This document shows, one piece after another, positions 1 through 4,822 of a stretch of DNA of 5,592 nt; the stretch's first letter is position 1, and each line of letters starts with the position of its first letter. The position numbers were made by a program, and so were the translations under genes. The stretch covers positions 1-5,592 of the forward strand of contig JBFWQM010000307.1 of the NCBI GenBank assembly GCA_050249455.1. The letters are read 5' to 3'. This DNA comes from JBFWQM01 sp050249455 (GTDB lineage: Bacteria > Pseudomonadota > Alphaproteobacteria > MPNO01 > VGEU01). The notes under the pieces were generated by a model. That model was not told the DNA's origin and did not search any database. It saw only the letters and a list, made by a program, of their open reading frames with translations.

Positions 1-80
1 GTGAACATCGCCAGCATCGCCCCGGACAGCGCCGCCAGGCCGTTGATCAAGCCGCGGTGGATGGAGTGGAGCAACGTCAC
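1..80 (-). CDS. N-terminal part of a probable TRAP transporter small permease (DctQ-like); runs off left edge
   Basis: Only the first 26 codons are inside the window. Reading leftward from a GTG at 80-78, the protein begins MTLLHSIHRG and continues LINGLAALSGAMLAMF: a short polar stretch with His and Arg followed by the start of a hydrophobic helix (about residue 15 onward). This is the usual beginning of DctQ-type small subunits of TRAP transporters, four-helix inner-membrane proteins that pair with the large DctM permease. The frame is closed upstream by an in-frame TAA near 130, and an AGG lies 7 bases before the GTG, so GTG is the preferred start; an in-frame TTG at 110 is an alternative. 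The family call rests mainly on the neighbouring divergent TRAP binding-protein gene plus this short helix. Another small membrane protein is possible. Confidence 0.5.
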   Translation of the reverse strand, partial: MTLLHSIHRGLINGLAALSGAMLAMF

Positions 81-294
81 CCTGTCGCCTGCCCTGGCGG
101 CGGGCCGCAAGCGCCGCCGCAGTCGTTATGCCCGCCCGTGTCGACGGGCTGTTTGGCGCATACCCTAACGGCTCGTCCGCCGGGCCGCAACGTCCGCCCG
201 ACGAACCGGCGCTTTCGCCTGGAACGTCGATGTGCCAACATCAATTCTTCAGGACAGGGCTTCATCAACACGAACAATGCTGGGAGGACTACCG
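81..294. promoter_or_regulatory. Divergent intergenic region between the TRAP-type genes
   Basis: These 214 bases separate two divergent starts and must hold the promoters of both. I see no convincing -35/-10 pair in either direction and no clear long palindrome. A small open frame on the minus strand (277 to 77) crosses it, but its Arg-rich translation resembles no protein and it has no convincing ribosome site. Confidence 0.4.
282..287 (+). promoter_or_regulatory. Ribosome binding site of the TRAP binding-protein gene
   Basis: GGGAGG ends 7 bases before the ATG at 295. It decides the start: the open frame extends back to an ATG at 232, but that would place 21 non-signal-like residues before the signal peptide. 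Confidence 0.85.
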
Positions 295-1281
295 ATGACG
301 TTTCGAACCCTGCTTGCCGGCGCGGCGCTGGCGGCGGTCGCCGCCGCGGGTCCGGCGGCCAAGGCGCAGGAGGTCGCGCTGCGCGTGGTGACCTCGTTCC
401 CGACCCCGCTGGTCAGCAACCAGCCGCTGCGCGACTTCGTGGAGAAGGTCAACGTGCAGGGCAAGGGCAAGGTGCGCATCAACATCGCCGGCGGACCGGA
501 GGTGATCACCGCCCCCGACCAGGCCCAGGCGGTGCGCAAGGGCGTGATCGACATGCTCTACGGCGCGGCGAACTACTACCAGGGCGTGGTGCCGGAAGGC
601 GACGCGGTGATCGCGGCGAGCAAGAAGCCGTGGGAGGTGCGTGCCAACGGCGGCTGGAAGCTGCTGCAGGACGTCCACGCGCAGAAGATGAACACCCATC
701 TGCTCGGCTGGCCCGGCGCCGGCTTCCAGTTCTTCCTCTACCTGCGCGACGAGCCGAAATATCGTCCCGACGGCGTCCTCGACCTCACCGGCCTCAAGAT
801 CCGCACGACGCCGATCTATCGCGAGTTCCTCGCCGCGCTGGGCGCCACCCCGGTCGTGATCCAGATCCCGGAGGTCTACACCTCGCTGGAGCGCGGGCTG
901 GTCAACGGCGTCGGCTTCCCCATCGCGACCCTGCTGTCGCTGGGCTGGAACAAGCACCTCAAGTACCGCATGGAGCCCGGCTTCTTCACCGGCGACATCC
1001 TGGTCAACGTCAACCTCGACAAGTGGAAGTCGTTGCCGCAGGAAACGCGCGACCTGCTGGACAAGATCGCGGCCGAGCACGACCGCGCGTCGTGGGACTG
1101 GTACGCCGAGCTCGACAAGAAGGAAGACGCGGACCTGCGCAAGGCCGGCATGAAAGTGGTGGCGATGAGCCCCGAAGGCGGCAAGAAGTTCGTCGCCGCG
1201 GCGAACAAGGTCGTGTGGGACCGTCTCGCCAAGAACGCGCCGGACAACGCGGCGCAGCTGAAGGAAAAGTTCGGCGACTGA
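295..1281 (+). CDS. TRAP transporter periplasmic substrate-binding protein (DctP family)
   Basis: A 328-residue secreted solute receptor that would deliver a substrate, usually a carboxylate, to a DctQM-type membrane complex driven by an ion gradient. Residues 1-24 form an Ala-rich Sec signal peptide ending AKA, with cleavage expected before Gln25. The family hallmark is clear at residues 164-208: DLTGLKIR, then a Gly-Ala-Thr-Pro at 183-186, an EVYTSLERG at 193-201 and VNG at 203-205. Arg170 corresponds to the conserved arginine that pairs with the substrate carboxylate in characterised TRAP receptors. The family usually has Asp-Gly where this protein has Asn204-Gly205. Length is typical. The start is fixed by GGGAGG 7 bases upstream. 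It is transcribed away from the DctQ-like gene at the left edge and converges on the ABC binding-protein cluster. The substrate cannot be predicted; dicarboxylate specificity should not be assumed from the family name. Confidence 0.92.
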   Translation: MTFRTLLAGAALAAVAAAGPAAKAQEVALRVVTSFPTPLVSNQPLRDFVEKVNVQGKGKVRINIAGGPEVITAPDQAQAVRKGVIDMLYGAANYYQGVVPEGDAVIAASKKPWEVRANGGWKLLQDVHAQKMNTHLLGWPGAGFQFFLYLRDEPKYRPDGVLDLTGLKIRTTPIYREFLAALGATPVVIQIPEVYTSLERGLVNGVGFPIATLLSLGWNKHLKYRMEPGFFTGDILVNVNLDKWKSLPQETRDLLDKIAAEHDRASWDWYAELDKKEDADLRKAGMKVVAMSPEGGKKFVAAANKVVWDRLAKNAPDNAAQLKEKFGD

Positions 1282-1297
1282 AACGCCGAAGCCCGAT

Positions 1298-1323
1298 CCC
1301 CGGAGGCCGGGCGGCCTCCGGGG
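1298..1323. terminator. Perfect 11-bp GC-rich hairpin between convergent genes
   Basis: CCCCGGAGGCC at 1298-1308 pairs perfectly with GGCCTCCGGGG at 1313-1323 around a 4-base loop. It begins 17 bases after the TRAP binding-protein stop and lies 20 bases beyond the stop of the converging gene, so it could serve both. No T-run follows on either strand, so it may act as a bidirectional attenuator or RNA-stabilising 3' end rather than a classical intrinsic terminator. Confidence 0.65.
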
Positions 1324-1342
1324 GCGGGCGCAGCGCCTCGTC

Positions 1343-2356
1343 CTAGTTCGTCTTCTTCGCCGCCGCCGGCTTGTAGCCGGCCTCCTTCAGCGCCGCATCC
1401 AGCAGGTCGCGGGTGACGAAGCCCTCGGTGTCGGGCAGCGGCTTGTCCTTCGGCCACTGGCCGCCGGCGATCATGTCGATGCGCCGCGATTCGAAGATCT
1501 CGCGGAACAGGTCCTTCGGCAGCTCGGCGCCGAAGGTGTTGTGCAGCTGGTCCCACAGGAAGCCGGCGTCGGCATCGTTGTCGATGCCCAGGTGCTCCTT
1601 GAACACCGGGATCGAGCCCGCCTTGTCGGTGCGGATGAACATGATCGCCTTGGCGATGGCGCGGGCGAATTTCTTCACCGTCTCCGGGTTCTTCTCGGCG
1701 TAGTCCTTCATCGTCCAGATCGAGCCGCCGACCCGCGGGATGTAGTCGCTGGTGGTCAGCAGCACGTGGTAGCCGGCCTTCGCCGCCCGCGCTGCGTTGG
1801 GCACCGTCACCAGCGCGCCCTGGACGTCGTTGTTGACCAGCGCGGCGATGCGCTCCGGCTCGCCGGCCAGCGAGATCACCTTGTAGTCGCGCCCGGCCTC
1901 CAGCTTGAAGACGCGCGACAGCACGGTGGCGCCCTCGTCGTAGTCGGCGCTGCCGGTGCGGCCGTAGGCCAGCACCTTGCCCTTCAAGTCCTCCGGCTTG
2001 TTCAGGGTCTTCGGGGTGACGATCACCCATTGCGAGCCGAGCGACTGGCCGACCACGTAGCGCAGCTCGGCACCCGACAGCGCCGCCTGCGCGCCGCCCG
2101 ACGGGATCGGCACGAAGTCGATGTTGCCGGACAGGCCCGCGGTGACCAGCGCCTTGCCGTTCAGCGCCACGAAGCGGGCGTCGAGTCCTTCCACCTTGAA
2201 GAAGCCCTTGTCCATCGCGACGTAGGTCGGGATATGCAGGCCCGATCCGCCGGCGTACTTGCCGACGGCGATCTTGGTCTGGGCCGCGGCGGCGGTGGCC
2301 GCGGCGACCGCCGCAATGGCGACAACGGCCGCGCGGACGAGGGCTCTTGCCGGCAT
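1343..2356 (-). CDS. ABC-type periplasmic substrate-binding protein, NMT1/SsuA/TauA-like (left copy of three)
   Basis: A 337-residue secreted receptor of the NMT1/THI5-like superfamily, whose members bind sulfonates, taurine, nitrate, aromatic acids or thiamine-pyrimidine precursors for ABC importers. Residues 1-25 are an Ala-rich signal peptide, with cleavage expected before Gln26. Family features are the early HIPTYVAMDKGFF (about 41-53) followed by EGLDARF, then GLSGNIDFVPIPSGGAQAA (about 74-92) and YGRTGSADYDEG (about 131-142). AAGGAA lies 6 bases before the ATG. The gene follows the middle copy by only 22 bases with no room for its own promoter, so the two are probably co-transcribed. 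It is the most divergent of the three: about 70% identical to the right copy by hand count, with clustered changes such as TVPNAARAAKAGY and TTSDY where the others have SAPHAAKAK and RTGDY. These may alter the ligand. No lipobox is present. Specific substrate unknown. Confidence 0.9.
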   Translation of the reverse strand: MPARALVRAAVVAIAAVAAATAAAAQTKIAVGKYAGGSGLHIPTYVAMDKGFFKVEGLDARFVALNGKALVTAGLSGNIDFVPIPSGGAQAALSGAELRYVVGQSLGSQWVIVTPKTLNKPEDLKGKVLAYGRTGSADYDEGATVLSRVFKLEAGRDYKVISLAGEPERIAALVNNDVQGALVTVPNAARAAKAGYHVLLTTSDYIPRVGGSIWTMKDYAEKNPETVKKFARAIAKAIMFIRTDKAGSIPVFKEHLGIDNDADAGFLWDQLHNTFGAELPKDLFREIFESRRIDMIAGGQWPKDKPLPDTEGFVTRDLLDAALKEAGYKPAAAKKTN

Positions 2357-2378
2357 GACGGGTTCCTTTCTGTCGGTG

Positions 2379-3401
2379 TCAGTTGGTTTTTGCGTCGGTC
2401 TTGGTCGGAACGTAGTTCATCCCCTTCAGGGTCTGTTCCAGCAGGTCGCGCGTCAGGAACGCCTCGGTGTCGGGCAGCGGCTTGTCCTTCTCCCACGTGC
2501 CGGCCGCCACCATGTCGATGCGCCGCGACTCGAAGATCTCGCGGAACAGGTCGGACGGCAGCTCGGCGCCGAAGGTGTTGTGCAGCTCGTCCCAGATGAA
2601 GCCCGCCTCCTCGTCGGTCGGCACGCCGAGATGCGTCTTCAGGCTGGCGATCGAGCCGGCGCGGTTGTCGCGGAAATAGGCGACGCCGCGCGCGACGGCG
2701 CGGATGAACTTCTTCACCGTCTCCGGGTTCTTCTCGACGTAGGCCTTGGTCGTCCACACCGTGCCGCCGACCCGCGGCAGGTAGTCGCCGGTGCGCATCA
2801 GCGCGTGCAGCCCGGCCGTCTTAGCCTTGGCGGCGTGCGGCGCCGACACCAGCCCGCCCTGGATGTCGCCGTTGATCAGCGCGGCGATGCGCTCCGGCTC
2901 GCCCTGGAACGAGATCACCTTGTAGTCCTTGCCCGCCTCCAGCTTGAAGAAGCGCGCCAGCACGGTGGCCCCCTCGTCGTAGTCGGCGCTACCGGCGCGG
3001 CCGTAGCCCAGCACCTTGCCCTTCAGGTCCTCGACCTTCCTGACCTCGGGCTTGGCGATGATGACCCACTGCGACTTCAGCGACTGGCCGACGACGTAGC
3101 GGATGTCGGCGCCCGACAGCGCCGCCTGCGCGCCGCCGGACGGGATCGGCACGAAATCGACGTTGCCGGAGAGTCCGGCGGTGACCAGCGCCTTGCCGGT
3201 CATCGCGATGAAGCGCGCGTCCAGTCCCTCGGCCTGGTAGAAGCCCTGGTCCATCGCGACGTAGGTCGGGATGTGGAAGCCGGAGCCGCCGGTGGTCTTG
3301 CCGACCGTGATCTTGGTCTGGGCGACCGCCGTGGCGGCGGCGAACGCGGCGGTGAAGACGACCGCGACGGCGGTCGAACGCAGGAGCCCCGTGAAGCGCA
3401 T
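2379..3401 (-). CDS. ABC-type periplasmic substrate-binding protein, NMT1/SsuA/TauA-like (middle copy of three)
   Basis: A 340-residue receptor of the same family. The signal peptide spans residues 1-27 (MRFTGLLRS, a hydrophobic core, then TAVA), with cleavage expected before Gln28. The mature part has HIPTYVAMDQGFY (about 43-55), GLSGNVDFVPIPSGGAQAA (about 76-94), GYGRAGSADYDEG (about 132-144) and GEPERIAALINGD, as in its neighbours. The frame stays open to an ATG at 3503, but the start at 3401 is chosen because GGGAGGA lies 6 bases upstream and the signal peptide then begins at residue 1. The gene has its own TTGACA promoter and probably leads a two-gene unit with the left copy. Mature length matches the right copy exactly (314 residues from the AQTKI motif) without gaps, with about 62 differences by hand count. 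No permease or ATPase accompanies it here. Confidence 0.9.
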   Translation of the reverse strand: MRFTGLLRSTAVAVVFTAAFAAATAVAQTKITVGKTTGGSGFHIPTYVAMDQGFYQAEGLDARFIAMTGKALVTAGLSGNVDFVPIPSGGAQAALSGADIRYVVGQSLKSQWVIIAKPEVRKVEDLKGKVLGYGRAGSADYDEGATVLARFFKLEAGKDYKVISFQGEPERIAALINGDIQGGLVSAPHAAKAKTAGLHALMRTGDYLPRVGGTVWTTKAYVEKNPETVKKFIRAVARGVAYFRDNRAGSIASLKTHLGVPTDEEAGFIWDELHNTFGAELPSDLFREIFESRRIDMVAAGTWEKDKPLPDTEAFLTRDLLEQTLKGMNYVPTKTDAKTN

Positions 3402-3407
3402 GGCCGT

Positions 3408-3414
3408 TCCTCCC
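3408..3414 (-). promoter_or_regulatory. Ribosome binding site of the middle binding-protein gene
   Basis: On the minus strand this reads GGGAGGA, 6 bases before the ATG at 3401. It excludes the longer in-frame start at 3503, which lies upstream of the predicted promoter. Confidence 0.8.
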
Positions 3415-3457
3415 GTTGGATGGCGGGTGACGAACGCGGACTCACGCTGAAGCAGGG

Positions 3458-3487
3458 ATGGTCGTTTGCCGGCCGCGGCGTTGTCAA
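3458..3487 (-). promoter_or_regulatory. Predicted promoter of the middle binding-protein gene
   Basis: A perfect -35 consensus TTGACA (3487-3482) is followed after 18 bases by GACCAT (3463-3458), a weak -10 with 3 of 6 consensus bases. Transcription would begin near 3451, giving a leader of about 50 bases. The support is comparative: the right paralogue has the same hexamer, spacer and -10 pattern at the same distance from its ATG. Confidence 0.65.
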
Positions 3488-3524
3488 GGCGGGGCGGCCG
3501 CACGCCGTCGCGTAACCGGAAAAT

Positions 3525-3553
3525 GAAAGGGCGGGTCGAAGACCCGCCCTTTC
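3525..3553 (-). terminator. Intrinsic terminator of the right binding-protein gene
   Basis: A perfect 13-bp stem (3525-3537 with 3541-3553) closes on a 3-base loop. Read on the minus strand, it starts 19 bases after the stop codon and is followed by ATTTTCC, a short T-run. It should separate transcription of the right copy from the downstream middle and left copies. On the plus strand no T-run follows. Confidence 0.85.
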
Positions 3554-3572
3554 GGGAAGTCGATGCAGAACG

Positions 3573-4586
3573 TCAGTTCGTCTTCGCGTCCAGCTTGGTC
3601 GGCACGTAGTTCGCCTCCTTGAGCGCCGCCTCCATCACGCCGCGCGCGAGGAAGCCCTCGGGGTCGGGCAGGGCCTTGTCCTTCGCCCATGTGCCTTCGC
3701 GGATCATGTCCTGGCGGCGGCTCTCGAAGATCTCGCGGAACAGCTCCGCCGGCACCTCGGCGCCGAAGGTGTTGTGCAGGTCGTCCCAGATCAGCCCCGC
3801 CTCCTCGTCCGACGGGATGCCAATGTGCTCGCGCAGGATCGGGATCGAGCCGGCACGGTTGTCGCGGAAGTACATCACCGCCTTGCCGATGGCGCGGACG
3901 AACTTCTTCACCGTCTCCGGATTCTTGTCGAGGTAGGCCTTGGTGGTCCAGATCGTGCCGCCGGCGCGCGGCAGGTAGTCGCCGGTGCGGATCAGCACCT
4001 TCAGGCCGGCGGCCTTCGCCTTCGCCGCGTGCGGCGCCGACACCAGCCCGCCCTGGACGTCGCCGTTGATCAGCGCCGCAATGCGCTCCGGCTCGCCCTG
4101 GAACGAGATCACCTTGTAGTCCTTGCCCGCCTGCATGTTGAAGAAGCGGGCCAGCACCGCGGCGCCCTCGTCATAGTCGGCGCTGCCGGCGCGGCCATAG
4201 CCCATCACCTTGCCCTTGAGGTCCTCGACCTTGGCGATCTCGGGCTTCGAGATGATGACCCACTGCGACTTCAGCGACTGGCCGACCACGTAACGGATCT
4301 CCGCGCCCGACAGCGCGGCCTGGGCGCCGCCCGACGGGATCGGCACGAAATCGATGTTGCCCGACAGGCCGGCGGTGACCAGCGCCTTCCCGGTCATCGA
4401 GACGAAGCGCGCCTCCAGGCCTTCCTCCTTGTAGAACCCCTTGTCCATCGCGACGTAGGTCGGGATATGGAAGCCGTTGCCGCCGGTGTTCTTGCCGACG
4501 GTGATCTTGGTCTGGGCGTGGGCGGCGAGGGGAAGCGACAACGCGACGACCGCGGCGGGCGCGGCAAGCAATCGGAGCATCCGCAT
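3573..4586 (-). CDS. ABC-type periplasmic substrate-binding protein, NMT1/SsuA/TauA-like (right copy of three)
   Basis: A 337-residue receptor, first of the three in transcription order. Residues 1-24 are a signal peptide (MRMLRLLAAP start, AHA end), with cleavage expected before Gln25. Visible landmarks are HIPTYVAMDKGFY at 40-52, GLSGNIDFVPIPSGGAQAA at 73-91, GYGRAGSADYDE at 129-140, the downstream GEPERIAALINGD and a near-C-terminal HNTFGAE/LFREIFESRR region shared by all three copies. The open frame reaches an ATG at 4661, but the start at 4586 is preferred: AAGGAAG lies 9 bases upstream, and the ATG-to-promoter distance equals that of the middle copy. A second ATG two codons later (4580) is possible. 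The gene has its own promoter and a strong terminator, so it is probably monocistronic. Family is confident; ligand is unknown, since related receptors differ widely in substrate. Confidence 0.9.
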   Translation of the reverse strand: MRMLRLLAAPAAVVALSLPLAAHAQTKITVGKNTGGNGFHIPTYVAMDKGFYKEEGLEARFVSMTGKALVTAGLSGNIDFVPIPSGGAQAALSGAEIRYVVGQSLKSQWVIISKPEIAKVEDLKGKVMGYGRAGSADYDEGAAVLARFFNMQAGKDYKVISFQGEPERIAALINGDVQGGLVSAPHAAKAKAAGLKVLIRTGDYLPRAGGTIWTTKAYLDKNPETVKKFVRAIGKAVMYFRDNRAGSIPILREHIGIPSDEEAGLIWDDLHNTFGAEVPAELFREIFESRRQDMIREGTWAKDKALPDPEGFLARGVMEAALKEANYVPTKLDAKTN

Positions 4587-4595
4587 GAACTGGAT

Positions 4596-4602
4596 CTTCC
4601 TT
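4596..4602 (-). promoter_or_regulatory. Ribosome binding site of the right binding-protein gene
   Basis: The minus strand reads AAGGAAG, ending 9 bases before the ATG at 4586. It favours this start over the ATG at 4661, which would lie upstream of the predicted transcription start, and over the one at 4580. Confidence 0.7.
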
Positions 4603-4623
4603 TCCCTGAATAGATGTTGGTTT

Positions 4624-4703
4624 TCGCAATGCGGCACGCTGGATCGTCTTCTGCCGGTCATCGCCTTGTCAAGCCAAGCCTTTTGCGGGCTGCCGCATTG
4701 CGA
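4624..4703. repeat. Perfect 13-bp inverted repeat bracketing the right copy's promoter
   Basis: TCGCAATGCGGCA at 4624-4636 is the exact reverse complement of TGCCGCATTGCGA at 4691-4703, with 54 bases between. The interval contains both promoter hexamers of the right binding-protein gene; the left arm covers the predicted transcription start and the right arm lies 19 bases upstream of the -35. Each arm contains its own small palindrome (CGCA, one base, TGCG), as expected of a dimeric regulator's site. A paired operator is the likeliest reading; a long-loop hairpin is the alternative. Confidence 0.6.
4643..4672 (-). promoter_or_regulatory. Predicted promoter of the right binding-protein gene
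   Basis: TTGACA (4672-4667), an 18-base spacer and GACGAT (4648-4643) match the arrangement before the middle copy. The -35 to ATG distance is the same in both genes (81 positions), placing the transcription start near 4636 and giving a leader of about 50 bases. Confidence 0.68.
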
Positions 4704-4744
4704 GGCGCAGGCCGCGCCGCGGCGGCATGGCGCAGGCGCGACGG

Positions 4745-4773
4745 TTGACCGCCGCCTGCCGCGTCAATAGCTT
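4745..4773 (+). promoter_or_regulatory. Predicted promoter of the hydroxylase-family gene
   Basis: TTGACC (4745-4750), a 17-base spacer and TAGCTT (4768-4773) form a plausible housekeeping promoter, with transcription starting near 4780, about 43 bases before the ATG at 4823. A short inverted pair TTGAC/GTCAA (4745-4749 and 4763-4767) overlaps it and could be an operator or chance. Confidence 0.5.
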
Positions 4774-4803
4774 AGCGACAAATACGTGGCGTTGCCGGGA
4801 ACC

Positions 4804-4822
4804 GGGAAAAGGAGCCTTTCCC
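4804..4822 (+). promoter_or_regulatory. Ribosome binding site inside a small hairpin
   Basis: AAGGAG (4809-4814) stands 8 bases before the ATG at 4823 and fixes that start. GGGAAA (4804-4809) can pair with TTTCCC (4817-4822), leaving most of the ribosome site in the 7-base loop immediately before the ATG. A 7-base direct repeat CCGGGAA lies at 4795-4801 and 4802-4808. The stem is short and may have no regulatory effect. Confidence 0.5.

Noticed and set aside
57..1346. Long plus-strand open frame covering the TRAP receptor gene in another frame
   Set aside because: Its translation is dominated by Arg, Gly and Pro with no recognisable motif; it is the out-of-frame shadow typical of GC-rich DNA, while the overlapping frame has a signal peptide and the TRAP family motif.
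876..2030. Minus-strand frame spanning the convergent junction into the TRAP receptor gene
   Set aside because: It overlaps two confidently assigned genes in wrong frames and crosses the hairpin; its sequence is low-complexity Arg/Gly/Ala.
2259..3515. Long plus-strand open frame antisense to the middle receptor (also 1541-2599 and 3774-4613)
   Set aside because: These antisense frames over the three paralogues resemble each other only because the coding strand is repeated. They are rich in Arg, Val, Asp and His and lack ribosome sites and family motifs.
3402..3524. Possible small gene or riboswitch in the gap before the middle receptor
   Set aside because: The gap is accounted for by promoter, leader and the preceding terminator; the predicted leader of about 50 bases is too short for a known riboswitch class and no small frame has a ribosome site.
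1343..4586. Three-copy repeat as a sign of a mobile element
   Set aside because: There are no transposase genes, terminal inverted repeats or target duplications; the repeats are diverged protein-coding paralogues with intact frames.
4477..4770. Small plus-strand open frame in the divergent region
   Set aside because: It starts inside the receptor signal-peptide region, has no ribosome site and covers the predicted promoters.
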